Source: Prauserella endophytica
Lineage (GTDB): Bacteria; Actinomycetota; Actinomycetes; Mycobacteriales; Pseudonocardiaceae
Length of the DNA: 64,000 nt
NCBI RefSeq assembly: GCF_005146945.1
Contig: NZ_SWMS01000017.1
Location: forward strand, 62,001 to 126,000
Direction: 5' to 3'
Shown here: piece after piece, positions 32,590 to 42,207 of the stretch
Position numbering within the stretch: the first letter of the stretch is position 1
Layout: the number at the start of each line of letters is the position of its first letter
Notes under the pieces: model-generated
Told to the model about the DNA's origin: nothing
The model's input: only the letters and a program-made list of their open reading frames with translations
Databases searched by the model: none
Translations under genes and position numbers: made by a program

Positions 32590-32807
32590 CCGAGCCACAC
32601 GTCGTCGTCCATCCAGAGCACTGCGCGGGCAGCGAGGCCTGTCTGAGGGTCGCTCCCGATGTGTTCGCCCTCGACGCCGACGGCCGGGTCGAGTTGCGCG
32701 ACGCCCGGCCGGGGACGGCCCGGCTCGACGAGGTGATCGAAGCCCGCGATGCCTGCCCGCTCGCCGTGATCGAGGTGCTCGACGAGCACGGAGACCCACT
32801 CGACTGA
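32586..32807 (+). CDS. 3Fe-4S ferredoxin, P450 partner
   Basis: This 73-residue ferredoxin has the Cys pattern C13-x5-C19 and C57-P (HCAGSEACLRVAP and DACPLAVI), which binds a single 3Fe-4S cluster. Such ferredoxins are the usual electron donors to actinobacterial P450s and lie next to them. Here the GTG start overlaps the P450 stop by 4 bases, so the pair is translationally coupled. No reductase gene occurs in this operon; a housekeeping FprA-type reductase, or the one encoded at 14416-15669, could serve. Confidence 0.92.
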   Translation: MTEPHVVVHPEHCAGSEACLRVAPDVFALDADGRVELRDARPGTARLDEVIEARDACPLAVIEVLDEHGDPLD

Positions 32808-32823
32808 GACGTACGGAGAGACC

Positions 32824-34467
32824 ATGACAACCAGCCCCCACACGGTCCCCCCGGCCGTGGCGGAGCTCATCGCGGCCTACGGCGCACCGGATGCTGACGC
32901 GACACACCTGCTGTGCCGCAGGCACCCGCCCGACGCGGTCGCATTCACCGTCGTCGACCCCGACCTGACCAGCACGAACCTCACCTTCGGGGAGCTGGAC
33001 GATGCCGCAGGCCGGCTGGCCGGCGGCCTGGCCCGGCTCGGCGTCTCGGCCGGTGACCGAGTCGCGACACTGATGGGCCGCTCCGCCGAGCTGGTCACCA
33101 CGCTGCTGGCGATCTGGCGGCTCGGAGCGGTCCACGTGCCACTGTTCACCGCGTTCGCGCCGCCCGCGATCGCGCTGCGAACCGCCGCGAGCGGGGCCCG
33201 GTTCGTGGTCGCCGACCCGGACCAACGGGCCAAGCTCGACGGGAGCACCGGTGTCATCGTGACCACTGGACCGGTGTCCGGCAGCGACACGGCGTGGGCG
33301 GACCTGCTCGTCGCACCGCCCGCCGAGCCGGTCCCCGTCGGCGGTGCCGGCATCCTGATCGAGCTGTTCACCTCCGGCACCACGGGCACACCGAAGGCGG
33401 TCCCGGTTCCGATCCGGGCTCTGGCCGCGATGCATGTCTACCAGGACTACGCGCTGCGCCACACCGACGACGACGTGTTCTGGAACGCCGCCGACCCCGG
33501 CTGGGCCTACGGCCTCTACCACGCGATTCTCGGGCCGCTCGCCACCGGCCGCCGCAGCCTGCTGCTGCGATCTGGGTTCTCCCCGGAACTCACCTGGAAC
33601 GTGCTCGCCCGGTTCGGCGTCACCAACTTCGCCGCAGGCCCGACCGTTTACCGAGCGTTACGCTCGGCCGGGCTGACGGTGCCGGACGGGCTGCGCCTGC
33701 GACGCTGCTCGTCGGCCGGCGAACCGCTGACCCCGGACATCGTCGAGTGGGCCGAGCGCGAGCTCGGGCTGCCCGTCCGCGACCACTACGGCCAGACCGA
33801 GACCGGCATGATGGTCGCCGACGCCTGGCACCCCGACCTCGTCAGCGCCCCGGTGCCCGGCTCCATGGGCCGCCCCCTGCCAGGCTGGACGGTCGACATC
33901 CTCGACCTCGAGCACGACGTCCCCGTTCCAGCCGGACGGACCGGCCGGGTCGCGGTCGACATCACCCGCAGCCCACTCATGCCCTTCACCGGCTACCGCG
34001 ACACCGGGCGGGCAGGCGTCCCCGACCGCACGGCCGAGCGGTTCACTGCCGACGGCCGCTGGTACCTCACCGGGGATGTCGCGACCCGGGCCGAGGACGG
34101 CCGGCTGATCTTCGGCTCCCGCGACGACGACATCATCCTCATGGCCGGCTACCGGATCGGACCGTTCGAGGTGGAAAGTGTGCTGGCCCGCCATCCCGCG
34201 GTGCTCGAAGCCGCCGTCGTGGGGGAGCCGGACGAGCTACGCGGTGAGGTCCTCGTAGCGCACGTCGTGCTGCGGGACGGAGCCGAGGCTGGAGAGACCC
34301 TCACCACGGAACTGCGGCAGCTGGTGCGGAGCGAGCTCGGCGCCCACCTGTACCCGCGCCGGGTATACGCCACCGATGCCCTCCCTCGCACCCCCAGCGG
34401 GAAGATCCAGCGCTACCAGCTGCGCCGCACCGCCATCCCGACAGCCACCGGAAAGGAACGCCCGTGA
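32824..34467 (+). CDS. Acyl-CoA synthetase (acetyl-CoA synthetase/MACS-like)
   Basis: A 547-residue AMP-forming ligase. The P-loop is LFTSGTTGTPKAVPVP, the adenine motif is DHYGQTETGMMV, the block WNAADPGWAYGLY is typical of the acetyl-CoA synthetase/medium-chain synthetase branch, the ribose Asp lies in WYLTGDVATRAEDGRL, and the hinge is FGSRDDDIILMAGYRIGPFEVE. The catalytic lysine is in RTPSGKIQRYQLRR. It is clearly from a different branch than the first ligase of this operon, so the pathway activates two different acids, for example the parent acid and a short product. It overlaps the following hydrolase gene by 4 bases. Confidence 0.9.
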   Translation: MTTSPHTVPPAVAELIAAYGAPDADATHLLCRRHPPDAVAFTVVDPDLTSTNLTFGELDDAAGRLAGGLARLGVSAGDRVATLMGRSAELVTTLLAIWRLGAVHVPLFTAFAPPAIALRTAASGARFVVADPDQRAKLDGSTGVIVTTGPVSGSDTAWADLLVAPPAEPVPVGGAGILIELFTSGTTGTPKAVPVPIRALAAMHVYQDYALRHTDDDVFWNAADPGWAYGLYHAILGPLATGRRSLLLRSGFSPELTWNVLARFGVTNFAAGPTVYRALRSAGLTVPDGLRLRRCSSAGEPLTPDIVEWAERELGLPVRDHYGQTETGMMVADAWHPDLVSAPVPGSMGRPLPGWTVDILDLEHDVPVPAGRTGRVAVDITRSPLMPFTGYRDTGRAGVPDRTAERFTADGRWYLTGDVATRAEDGRLIFGSRDDDIILMAGYRIGPFEVESVLARHPAVLEAAVVGEPDELRGEVLVAHVVLRDGAEAGETLTTELRQLVRSELGAHLYPRRVYATDALPRTPSGKIQRYQLRRTAIPTATGKERP

Positions 34468-35438
34468 GCGCACTCGACTACCGAAAAGGCCTCCACGACC
34501 TCGGACAGGGCTGCCACGCCTGGCTGCAGCCAGACGGTAGCTGGGGCTGGAGCAACGCCGGGATCGTCACCGGCTCCGGTACCTCTCTCCTGGTCGACAC
34601 CTTGTTCGACCTCGCACTGACCCGCGAAATGCTCGACGGAATCGAGCCGGTCGTCACCGGCCACCCGCTGCAGACCCTGGTGAACACCCACTCCGACCCG
34701 GACCACACCTTCGGCAACGAGCTGCTGGCCGCGCGCGGCGTGGAGATCATCGCCTCCGAGGCGGCGGCCGAACTGATGACCCAGGAGGCTGCCGACGCCA
34801 TCATGGCCGTCAAGCGAGCGGACGGGCCGCTCGGGGACTTCGCCCGGCACGTGTTCGGCCCGTTCGACTTGGAGGGCATTACCGCGACCGGCCCCGATCG
34901 GACGTTCACCGGCGAGGAGAGCATCGACGTCGGCGGACGGGAGGTCCGACTGATCCAGGTCGGACCGGCGCACACCCCCGGCGACGCGCTCGTGCACGTC
35001 CCCGACGCGCGCCTGCTCTACGCCGGCGACATCGTGTTCGTCGGCGGGACCCCGATCGCATGGGCCGGGCCCATCGAACGGTGGATTGCGGCGCTCGACC
35101 TGATCCTGAACATGGACGTCACGACCGTCGTCCCCGGCCATGGCCCCGTCAGCGGCAAGACAGAGGTGGCCCGGATGCGCGAGTACCTGGTTTTCGTCGA
35201 GGAGGAGGCGCGCCGACGTTACGAGGAGGGGCTCGACGTCGACGCCGCGATCGACTCAATCGACCTCGGTGAGTTCGCCGAGCTCCCCGAGTCCGGGCGA
35301 CTCGCGCAGAACGTGCTCAACGTCTACCAGCAGCTCGACCCCACCGTGCCGCGTCCGGACCGGCTGCACGTGTTGACGAAGATCGCGGTGCTCGAGGGGT
35401 TCCCTGACGTCGCCCCCGCCACGGGCCGGCAGGCCTGA
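34464..35438 (+). CDS. Metallo-beta-lactamase-fold hydrolase
   Basis: The 324-residue protein has the MBL metal-site motifs NTHSDPDHTFGNEL, GPAHTPGDALV, LLYAGDIVF and VVPGHGPV. The first motif reads H-S-D-P-D-H, so the second His of the common HxHxDH is an Asp, as in one subfamily of MBL hydrolases. The C-terminal 100 residues are helical. The likely reaction is hydrolysis of a thioester, lactone or ester. In context it may release a free acid or hydrolyse a lactone formed after P450 oxidation. It is the last gene of the operon and converges on the LuxR gene 11 bases away. Confidence 0.87.
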   Translation: MSALDYRKGLHDLGQGCHAWLQPDGSWGWSNAGIVTGSGTSLLVDTLFDLALTREMLDGIEPVVTGHPLQTLVNTHSDPDHTFGNELLAARGVEIIASEAAAELMTQEAADAIMAVKRADGPLGDFARHVFGPFDLEGITATGPDRTFTGEESIDVGGREVRLIQVGPAHTPGDALVHVPDARLLYAGDIVFVGGTPIAWAGPIERWIAALDLILNMDVTTVVPGHGPVSGKTEVARMREYLVFVEEEARRRYEEGLDVDAAIDSIDLGEFAELPESGRLAQNVLNVYQQLDPTVPRPDRLHVLTKIAVLEGFPDVAPATGRQA

Positions 35439-35449
35439 CTGACCTCACC

Positions 35450-36475
35450 TCAACCCCCGGCAGGGGTCGAGGGCGAGTGGGGCGGCCCGAGGAGCCTGAG
35501 GCCTTCCTGTTCCGCCAAGGCGGCCGCCGCGGCCCGTGAGCCGACGTGCAGCTTGCCGAGGATGCGTTCGACGTGGTGGGCGACTGTCCGCTCGCTGAGG
35601 TGGAACCGCCGGGCGATGGCGAGGTTGGAGTGACCGTCGCAGATCTTGTCGAGGATCTCCAGCTGGCGGTGGCTCAACCCGTGCGGCGCCGCGACCCGGT
35701 TTGTCGACACGGTCACGCCCGCGCGCACCTGCCTGACCCGGACGTGGTGCCATGCCCCGGTGCGGTCCAGCCAGTGATACGACCGGTCCGGGGCGTGCGT
35801 GCCGTCGGCGGCGACGACGGCACGCAGCGCTTCCAGCAGGGCCGTTCCCTCCTCGGGTGCTCGCCCGTCGACGGGCTGGGCGCTCCCGTCGCGGCGGATG
35901 AGCGTCACGTTCTCCGCGTCCGGGAGCAGAGCCGCCGGTGAGCCTGGGAACGCTGGCATCTCCTGGCACGCGGCGAGGAGCGTGTGGCAGCGGTGCAACA
36001 GGCGCATCGCCGCGGCGGAGGGCAGGCAGCGGGCTTCGGTGCTCATGTGGAGATCGCCGACGTACCGTCCCCTTCTGGTGACCAGCCGCAGCGAGACGCC
36101 GCCGCGATATCCCTCCGGCAGCAGGAACTCGCGAGCCGTGCACGTGGTCGCGTAGTCGAACTCCAGGTCCTGCCAGGAGCGCAGGGGCCGCGCGCGGTCG
36201 GCGGCGATGGCCCGGTACGCGGGATCGTCGCGGTGGAAGGCGTTCGAGACGACGTGGTCGACGATCTGGGGCGAGTAGCCGCGCACCGCCGCGACGCGGT
36301 GCCGGCCGGCCTGCCGGTCCCATCGGGTGATGATCCCGGCAGGCGCCTCACCGAGCGTGGTGAGCAGTTGGAGCAGCCTCGGCGCCGGGTCCGCCCCCGC
36401 CCGCGTCTCGGCGGCGATCTCCGCGAGCTCCAGCCCGAACTCCTCGCTTCGCGTCTCGTCGGTCGATGCACTCAC
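35450..36475 (-). CDS. LuxR-type transcriptional regulator
   Basis: The 341-residue protein is taken from the GTG opening VSASTDETRSEE, which has GGGGAGGT 4-5 bases upstream. The C-terminal 65 residues are a LuxR/GerE helix-turn-helix (LSHRQLEILDKICDGHSNLAIARRFHLSERTVAHHVERI in two parts). The long N-terminal region is not a receiver or an ATPase of the LAL type; it looks like a PAS/GAF-like sensory domain (GIITRWDRQAGRHRVAAVRG). It is the downstream gene after the amidase, on the same strand and 66 bases away. It may regulate the amidase or the convergent P450 operon. Confidence 0.85.
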   Translation of the reverse strand: MSASTDETRSEEFGLELAEIAAETRAGADPAPRLLQLLTTLGEAPAGIITRWDRQAGRHRVAAVRGYSPQIVDHVVSNAFHRDDPAYRAIAADRARPLRSWQDLEFDYATTCTAREFLLPEGYRGGVSLRLVTRRGRYVGDLHMSTEARCLPSAAAMRLLHRCHTLLAACQEMPAFPGSPAALLPDAENVTLIRRDGSAQPVDGRAPEEGTALLEALRAVVAADGTHAPDRSYHWLDRTGAWHHVRVRQVRAGVTVSTNRVAAPHGLSHRQLEILDKICDGHSNLAIARRFHLSERTVAHHVERILGKLHVGSRAAAAALAEQEGLRLLGPPHSPSTPAGG

Positions 36476-36541
36476 GGCTACCTCCCCGGGGATGTCGAAG
36501 TCTCCCCCGGGTTGCGCCCCCGCGACAAGACGGGCCACGCA

Positions 36542-37978
36542 TCAAGCGGCCGCGTGCACGCCGGGTCGCCGCCCGTTCCAGGGCCGCGCCCGTTCGAGCT
36601 GACCGGCGAGGGCCAGCAGCGTCGACTCCTCGCACAGGTCGGCCGCGAGCTGGACGCCGATCGGCAGGCCGCCGGAGGTCGCACCGAGCGGGAGGCTGAT
36701 CGCAGGCGCGCCAGTGAGGTTGAACAGCGGAGTGAACGACACGACGTCGAAAATCCTTCGGGTCCATTCCTCGTGGCCGAGCGCGCTGTCGTCGGCGTCG
36801 AGATACCCGAGCGGAAGGGGTGGCGTGTTCGTCGTGGGGGTCAGCAGGACGTCGTAGCGAGTGTGGAACTCGCCGAGCACCCTGCTGATCCCGTTGACGA
36901 TCGAGAACGCCTCGCCCAGCTGCAGCACGCTCAACCTCCGCCCGTACTCGTATCCGGCGAGCACGCTGGCCTCGAGCGTGTCGGGGCCGGGTGCGAGCCC
37001 GGACAACGCGCTCGTGGCGTGCACGGACTCGGCGACGAAGCCCGCCCACAGGCGGCAGTTGGCGGTCAGGAACTCCTCCCAGTCGAAGCGAGGGCCCGCC
37101 GCCTCGACCCGGTGTCCCAGCTCCTCCAGCGTCCTGGCGACCCCCTCGACCACCGCGACGACCTCCGGATCCACCTCCGTGCCCGCCCACGACTCGGTCT
37201 GCACGGCGATGGTGAGCGGGGTGGGATCGCGCTCGAGCTCGGCGGCGAACGGCCGGACCGGATCCGGCAGCCGGTACTTCTCCCCAGGCACCCACCCGGC
37301 GACCTCGTCCAGCAGCGCCGCGCTGTCCCGCACGGTCCTGGTCACGACGAACTCCGCCGCGCACCCGTACAGTGCCTCCTGGAAGTCCGGCGCGAGCGGG
37401 ACCCGGCCGCGTGTGGGCTTGAGCCCAACGAGGCCGTTGAAGGCGGCGGGGATGCGAATCGATCCGCCGCCGTCGTTCGCGTGGGCGACAGGCACCGCGC
37501 CTGCGGCGACGAGGGCGCCGGATCCACCGCTCGACCCACCCGCGGACCGGGTCACGTCCCACGGGTTGCGGGTCGGGCCGTGCACGACGGGCTCGGTGTT
37601 CGCGTTGTAGCCCATCTCCGGTGTCGTGGTCAGTACCGTGGTGGCCAGGCCTGCCCGCCGGAACCGGGACATGAGCTCGGTGTCGTGCGGAAAGGTCACG
37701 CCCTTCTCGCCGGTCAGGCGGCTGCCCATGCGGGTCGGCAGCCCGGCGGCGTGGCACACGAGGTCCTTCAGGCCGAAAGGCACGCCACCGAACACGCCCG
37801 CCGCCTCGTAGGCGAGAGGTTCCGGCCACGGCCCTTCGGCGACGCCACCGATCCGCGGCCGGACCTTCTCGATGGCCGCGCTCGCCGCCGCGTGCACCTC
37901 CTGGGCGGACACGTCGCCGGACCTGATGAGCTCGGCGAGCCCGGTCGCGTCGTGCGCTGCATAGTCCTCGATGTTCAT
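36542..37978 (-). CDS. Amidase (amidase-signature family)
   Basis: The 478-residue enzyme has the Ser-cisSer-Lys triad of amidase-signature hydrolases: K71 in PFGLKDLV, the glycine/serine-rich block [16 protein letters not shown] (145-160) with the cis-serine, and the nucleophile S173 in [13 protein letters not shown]. It hydrolyses a carboxylic amide to acid and ammonia. Its length and C-terminal block ([18 protein letters not shown]) resemble aryl and acyl amidases more than GatA. Placed next to a locus with two acid-CoA ligases, it could release an aromatic or aliphatic acid that the ligases then activate. Confidence 0.9.
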   Translation of the reverse strand: MNIEDYAAHDATGLAELIRSGDVSAQEVHAAASAAIEKVRPRIGGVAEGPWPEPLAYEAAGVFGGVPFGLKDLVCHAAGLPTRMGSRLTGEKGVTFPHDTELMSRFRRAGLATTVLTTTPEMGYNANTEPVVHGPTRNPWDVTRSAGGSSGGSGALVAAGAVPVAHANDGGGSIRIPAAFNGLVGLKPTRGRVPLAPDFQEALYGCAAEFVVTRTVRDSAALLDEVAGWVPGEKYRLPDPVRPFAAELERDPTPLTIAVQTESWAGTEVDPEVVAVVEGVARTLEELGHRVEAAGPRFDWEEFLTANCRLWAGFVAESVHATSALSGLAPGPDTLEASVLAGYEYGRRLSVLQLGEAFSIVNGISRVLGEFHTRYDVLLTPTTNTPPLPLGYLDADDSALGHEEWTRRIFDVVSFTPLFNLTGAPAISLPLGATSGGLPIGVQLAADLCEESTLLALAGQLERARPWNGRRPGVHAAA

Positions 37979-38485
37979 GGGCAGACTCCTCGACAGCACG
38001 AGTGGATGTTCGCGTGTCCTAGAGCCAAACGCTCGCCCAGCTTTCCGGGCAATGGGCAGAACTGCCCCATTTACAGCTCGCCCCGCTCGACATGCGCCAA
38101 CCCGCCGCATCCTCACGGGCAAGAAGCGCCCGACTGGGACGCAACTGAGGCAAGAATCGGGTTAACACTTCCTGGGCGGCGCAAGGAGTACTCGAAAGGT
38201 TTCCCTTCCGGGCGCCTTGGTACTCCACGTTGACGTATTCGTGCCGTCGAAGCATTCAGCATCAATCCCGGACATGGAAGAAGACACGGATCTGCTGCAA
38301 CCGATGCTCGATGAGTACGAGGAATTGTACGGACGGGGCGCACGGACCACCGATTGTCCAGCAACCCGACTCGACCGAACACGCGGCACACACCAGGGTC
38401 TCCGAATTCGGCGCGCGGCGCAAAAGCCCGCGGAGTGAGCGTTCCAGGATTCCGGACCATCGCTGGCCGGCCGGGTCCCTTGCCG
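37979..38485. other. Intergenic region upstream of the amidase and after the importer operon
   Basis: About 500 bases. Near the amidase start, AATGGGCAG-AA-CTGCCCCATT (38051-38071) is a nearly perfect inverted repeat and may be a regulator site. GGAGTAC and GTACTCC recur as arms about 30 bases apart near 38185-38225. A short rightward frame from ATG 38274 (54 residues, acidic start MEEDTDLLQPMLDEYEELYG) has no ribosome-binding site and is not called as a gene. Confidence 0.45.
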
Positions 38486-39496
38486 TCACATTGCGGCGAC
38501 CGGATCGGTAGCGGGGAAGTGGCAGGCGACCGGGTGGCCCGTGCCCCGCTCGAGCAGCTCGGGTTCCTCGGTGCGGCATCGGTCCTGTGCTTTCCAGCAC
38601 CGGGTGTGGAAGCGACAGCCCGGTGGCGGGTTCAGCGGCGACGGCACGTCCCCGGTCAACACGATCTCGCCGTTCTCGGCGTCGTCGCGCCAGTCCTCCA
38701 CGCTCGGTGCCGCCGAGAGCAGCGCCCGCGTGTACGGGTGCTCGGCATGCTCGTAGATCTGCTCGGTGTCACCGGACTCGACGATGGATCCGAGATGCAT
38801 CACCGCGACCCGGTCCGCGAAGTGCCGCACCACGCCGAGATCGTGAGTGATGAAGAGATAGGCCACGCCGAGGTCGCGCTGCAGCTCCCTCAGCAGTGTG
38901 AGCACCTGCGCCTGGATGGACACGTCGAGCGCCGACACCGCCTCGTCGCACACGATCAGCCGCGGACGTACCGCGAGCGCCCGCGCGATGGAGATCCGCT
39001 GTCGCTGGCCGCCGGAGAACTGGTGCGGGTAGCGCTCAGCGTGACCGGGGTTGAGCCCGACGCGTTCCAGCAACCGGGCCACCTCGGCGTCCCACCCGTC
39101 CGGCTCGACGATACCGGGGTGGATGCGCCACGCCTCGCTGATCAGCTCCCGCACCGTCATCTTCGGGTTGAGCGAGGCGTACGGGTCCTGGAACACCAGC
39201 TGCACCTGCCGCCGCAGGTTCTTCAGCTCACGGCCCTTGAGTCCGGTCACGTTCCGGCCGTCGAAGCGCACCTCGCCGGAGAACGGTCGCAGCAGGCTCA
39301 CGACCGCTCGGGCCACCGTCGACTTGCCGCACCCCGACTCGCCGACCAGGCAGACCGTTTCACCCGCGCTCACCGACAGGCTCACGCCTGCGACGGCGCG
39401 GACTTCGTTCCGCCTGCCCAGCAGGCCGTGCCGCGACCGGTATCCGGCGACGAGATCGACAAGCTCAAGCACCGGCGTGGTCGACTGCTGCTCCAC
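38486..39496 (-). CDS. Oligopeptide/dipeptide-type ABC importer ATPase (DppF/OppF)
   Basis: The 336-residue ATPase starts at the GTG of [12 protein letters not shown] with GGAGG 9 bases upstream, 32 bases inside the preceding ATPase gene. It has Walker A GESGCGKST, the Q-loop FQDPYASLNPKMTV, the signature FSGGQRQRISIARAL, Walker B LIVCDEAVSALD and the H-loop THDLG. The C-terminal Cys-rich motif (CRFHTRCWKAQDRC) is the oligopeptide-transporter C-terminal domain that holds an iron-sulphur cluster in some members. It powers the importer whose permeases and binding protein are encoded upstream in the same operon. Confidence 0.93.
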   Translation of the reverse strand: MEQQSTTPVLELVDLVAGYRSRHGLLGRRNEVRAVAGVSLSVSAGETVCLVGESGCGKSTVARAVVSLLRPFSGEVRFDGRNVTGLKGRELKNLRRQVQLVFQDPYASLNPKMTVRELISEAWRIHPGIVEPDGWDAEVARLLERVGLNPGHAERYPHQFSGGQRQRISIARALAVRPRLIVCDEAVSALDVSIQAQVLTLLRELQRDLGVAYLFITHDLGVVRHFADRVAVMHLGSIVESGDTEQIYEHAEHPYTRALLSAAPSVEDWRDDAENGEIVLTGDVPSPLNPPPGCRFHTRCWKAQDRCRTEEPELLERGTGHPVACHFPATDPVAAM

Positions 39497-40454
39497 GGGC
39501 GAGCACCTCCTCCGCGTAGTGACACGCACTGGACCTGCCGGGTGCGAACTCGCGCAGGTCCGGCTCCTCGGTCCGGCACCGCTCGCGGGCGAACGGGCAC
39601 CGGGGGTGGAACGCGCAACCGGTGGGCAGCGCGGTGATGTCCGGCGGGTACCCGTCGATGGGCCGGATCTCCCGGTTGCTGTCGCGAGCGGACGGGCTCG
39701 CGTCCAGCAGACCCAGCGTGTAAGGGTGGGCAGGCGCTATATAGACATCGGCCACGGTGCCCGACTCGACCGCCTGGCCCGCGTACATGACGACCACCGA
39801 CCGTGCCGTCCTGGCGACCACGCCGAGATCGTGGCTGATGATGACCATCGCGAGACCTTCGCGCTGCCGGTGCCGCAGCAGCCGCAGGATCTGCGCCTGC
39901 ACGGTGACGTCCAGCGCGGTGGTGGGCTCGTCCGCGATCAGCAGCCGCGGCTCCAGCGCGAGCGCCATCGCGATCATCACGCGCTGACGCATGCCACCGG
40001 AGAACTCGTGCGGGTACGCGCCGACCCGCCGTGCGGCGTCCGGGATGCCGACCTCGGTCATGGCCTCCACCGCGCGCCTTCGTGCCTCGTCGCGGCGAAG
40101 GCCGCGGCGGCGCCGGAACATCTCGGCGATCTGGTAGCCCACGGTCAGTGAGGGGTTCAGCGCGCTCAGCGGATCCTGAAAGATCATCGAGAGCTGCTCG
40201 CCCCTGAGCGCGCGCAGTTCCCGCTCGCTCATCGCGCTCACGTCCTCGCCGGCCCAGCGGATCTCACCGGACTCGACGCGGGCCTGTGCCGGCAGCAGCC
40301 CGAGCACGGCCAGCGAGCTGAGGCTCTTGCCGCTGCCCGACTCGCCGACGATCGCGAGCGTCTCGCCCTCGCTGAGGCTGAACGACACCCCGCGGACCGC
40401 CCGTACGTCGCCGAACGCGACCACGAGGTCCGTCACTTCCAGCAGAGCGCTCAT
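39465..40454 (-). CDS. Oligopeptide/dipeptide-type ABC importer ATPase (DppD/OppD)
   Basis: The 329-residue ATPase begins [20 protein letters not shown], overlapping the permease stop by 4 bases. Walker A is GESGSGKSL (Ser replaces the usual Thr after the Ser), the Q-loop [10 protein letters not shown], the signature [15 protein letters not shown], Walker [13 protein letters not shown] and the H-loop SHDLG. It also ends with the Cys motif [14 protein letters not shown] of peptide-type importers. With the neighbouring DppF-type ATPase it forms the heterodimeric motor. Confidence 0.93.
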   Translation of the reverse strand: MSALLEVTDLVVAFGDVRAVRGVSFSLSEGETLAIVGESGSGKSLSSLAVLGLLPAQARVESGEIRWAGEDVSAMSERELRALRGEQLSMIFQDPLSALNPSLTVGYQIAEMFRRRRGLRRDEARRRAVEAMTEVGIPDAARRVGAYPHEFSGGMRQRVMIAMALALEPRLLIADEPTTALDVTVQAQILRLLRHRQREGLAMVIISHDLGVVARTARSVVVMYAGQAVESGTVADVYIAPAHPYTLGLLDASPSARDSNREIRPIDGYPPDITALPTGCAFHPRCPFARERCRTEEPDLREFAPGRSSACHYAEEVLARGAAVDHAGA

Positions 40455-41284
40455 CGGACCACCGCCACCTTCGTGTTGTCGGAACCGTCCCTGGCCGAGT
40501 CTCCGAGGACGCCGACGCAGATCACCACGAGCGTCAGCGCGATCCCGGGAACGGCGGCGATCCACCACGCCGAGGCCAGGTAGTCGCGCCCCGCCGCGAT
40601 CGTGGAGCCCCACGACGCCTGGTCGATCGGCACGCCGAGACCGAGGAAGCTCAGCGCGGCCTCGGCCACCATCGTCAGTCCCACCTGGACGGTCGCGGCG
40701 ACCAGCAGCGGCTGCACGCACGACGGGTAGATGTAGCGGGCCATGATGCGCACGCTGCCGGCGCCCATCACCCTGGCGGAGTCCACGAACTCACGGTTGC
40801 GCGTGGACAGTGCGGAGCCGCGCACCACCCTCGCGAAGATCACCCAGCGGGTGACCGCGAGCGCGATGATGACGTTGGTGAGGCTCGGCCCGAGCGCGCC
40901 CGCGAGCAGGATCGCCAGCAGGATGCTGGGGAACGCCAGCTGCATGTCGCCGACGCGCGAGATGACCGTGTCCAGCCAGCCGCCGTAGTACCCGGCGAGC
41001 AGGCCGAGCACCAGGCCGATGAGCCCGCCGACCACCACGACGGTGACGGCGACCAGTAGTGAGATCCGCGACCCCGCGATCACCTGGGCGAACACGTCCC
41101 TGCCGAGCTGGTCGGTGCCCAGCAGCGCGAACGAGCCGTCCGAAAGGGTGCTGCCGGGCGGCAGGAGCCGGTCGGAGACGCCCGTGGCCACGCTGTCGTA
41201 GGGGGCGAGCATGGGGCCGAACACGGCGACGAGCACGAACAGTGCCAGCACGCCGGTGGCGGCCTTCGCGGCCTTCGACTTCAT
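40451..41284 (-). CDS. ABC importer permease (DppC/OppC type)
   Basis: A 277-residue inner-membrane permease with about six helices. The N-terminal helix is GVLALFVLVAVFGPMLAPYD, followed by the family segment LLGTDQLGRDVFAQVIAGSRISL that marks DppC/OppC proteins. The EAA loop that contacts the ATPases is EFVDSARVMGAGSVRIMARYI. It overlaps both neighbours by 4 bases. With the DppB-type partner it forms the translocation channel. Confidence 0.93.
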   Translation of the reverse strand: MKSKAAKAATGVLALFVLVAVFGPMLAPYDSVATGVSDRLLPPGSTLSDGSFALLGTDQLGRDVFAQVIAGSRISLLVAVTVVVVGGLIGLVLGLLAGYYGGWLDTVISRVGDMQLAFPSILLAILLAGALGPSLTNVIIALAVTRWVIFARVVRGSALSTRNREFVDSARVMGAGSVRIMARYIYPSCVQPLLVAATVQVGLTMVAEAALSFLGLGVPIDQASWGSTIAAGRDYLASAWWIAAVPGIALTLVVICVGVLGDSARDGSDNTKVAVVR

Positions 41285-42207
41285 ACGGTCTCCAGCGTGA
41301 TCCGGGGGTCGAGGTAGAAGTAGAGGACGTCGACCGCGAGGTTGAGTCCGATGTAGAAGATCGCGATCAGGAGGATCGCGGCCTCGGCCACGGCGTAGTC
41401 GCGGTTGACGATCGACTCGATCATCAGTGAGCCGATGCCGGGCCACGCGAAGACCTGCTCGATGATCACCGCGTCGGCGATGAAGTTGCCGAGCACCAGC
41501 CCCAGCACCGTGACCACGGGGGTCAGCGTGTTGCGCAGGACGTGGACGTTGAACACCACCCGTTCGGAAAGGCCTTTCGAGCGCGCGGTGCGGACGTAGT
41601 CCTTGCCGAGCTCCTCGAGGGTCCCGTTGCGCACGAGCCTGGCGAGCCAGCCGAGGAACGGCAGCGCGAGCGTGAACGCGGGCAGCACCAGTGCCAGTGG
41701 CGTGCCGTCGGCTGTGGCGGGCAGGATGTCCAGCATCCGCGAGAAGATCAGCACCAGCATGATGCCGACCCAGAACGAGGGCAGCGCCTGGCCGGTGAGG
41801 GACAGGTAGGAGACGAGGCGGTCGACGGCCTTGCCGGTGTTGCGGGCCGCGTGCACCCCGAGCGGGAAGCCGATGAGCAGGGTCAGCGCGAGCGCGTAGC
41901 CGGCCAGCGTCAGCGTGGCGGGCAGGCGCTCGAGCACGTTCGCGAAGGCGTCGCCGCCGAGCCGCCACGATTCGCCGAAGTCCAGGCGGAGGACCTCGCC
42001 AAGATGGCGGAAGTACTGCGCCAGCAACGGGTCGCCGAGTCCGAGCTCCTGACGCTTGGCCTCCAGCTCTTCGGCCGTCGCCTGGCTGCCGAGAATGAGC
42101 GACGCCGGGTCGCCGGGAATGACCCGCAGCACCAGGAAGACGATCGTGATGGCACCGAAGACCAGGAACACCGACTGGGCCAGCCGGCGTGCGATGTAGA
42201 TGATCAC
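41281..42207 (-). CDS. ABC importer permease (DppB/OppB type)
   Basis: The 308-residue permease opens MIIYIARRLAQSVFLVFGAI and carries the DppB/OppB block LRVIPGDPASLILGSQATAEE, then about six membrane helices. The EAA loop is DYVRTARSKGLSERVVFNVHV, and the C-terminal FAWPGIGSLMIESIVNRDYAVAEA is typical. The start overlaps the LacI stop by 4 bases, which places the regulator inside the transport operon. Confidence 0.93.
   Translation of the reverse strand: MIIYIARRLAQSVFLVFGAITIVFLVLRVIPGDPASLILGSQATAEELEAKRQELGLGDPLLAQYFRHLGEVLRLDFGESWRLGGDAFANVLERLPATLTLAGYALALTLLIGFPLGVHAARNTGKAVDRLVSYLSLTGQALPSFWVGIMLVLIFSRMLDILPATADGTPLALVLPAFTLALPFLGWLARLVRNGTLEELGKDYVRTARSKGLSERVVFNVHVLRNTLTPVVTVLGLVLGNFIADAVIIEQVFAWPGIGSLMIESIVNRDYAVAEAAILLIAIFYIGLNLAVDVLYFYLDPRITLETV

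Noticed and set aside
38217-38438. Small plus-strand frame of 73 residues (or 54 from ATG 38274)
   Set aside because: No ribosome-binding site precedes either ATG, the second half is arginine-rich, and no peptide-precursor context is present.
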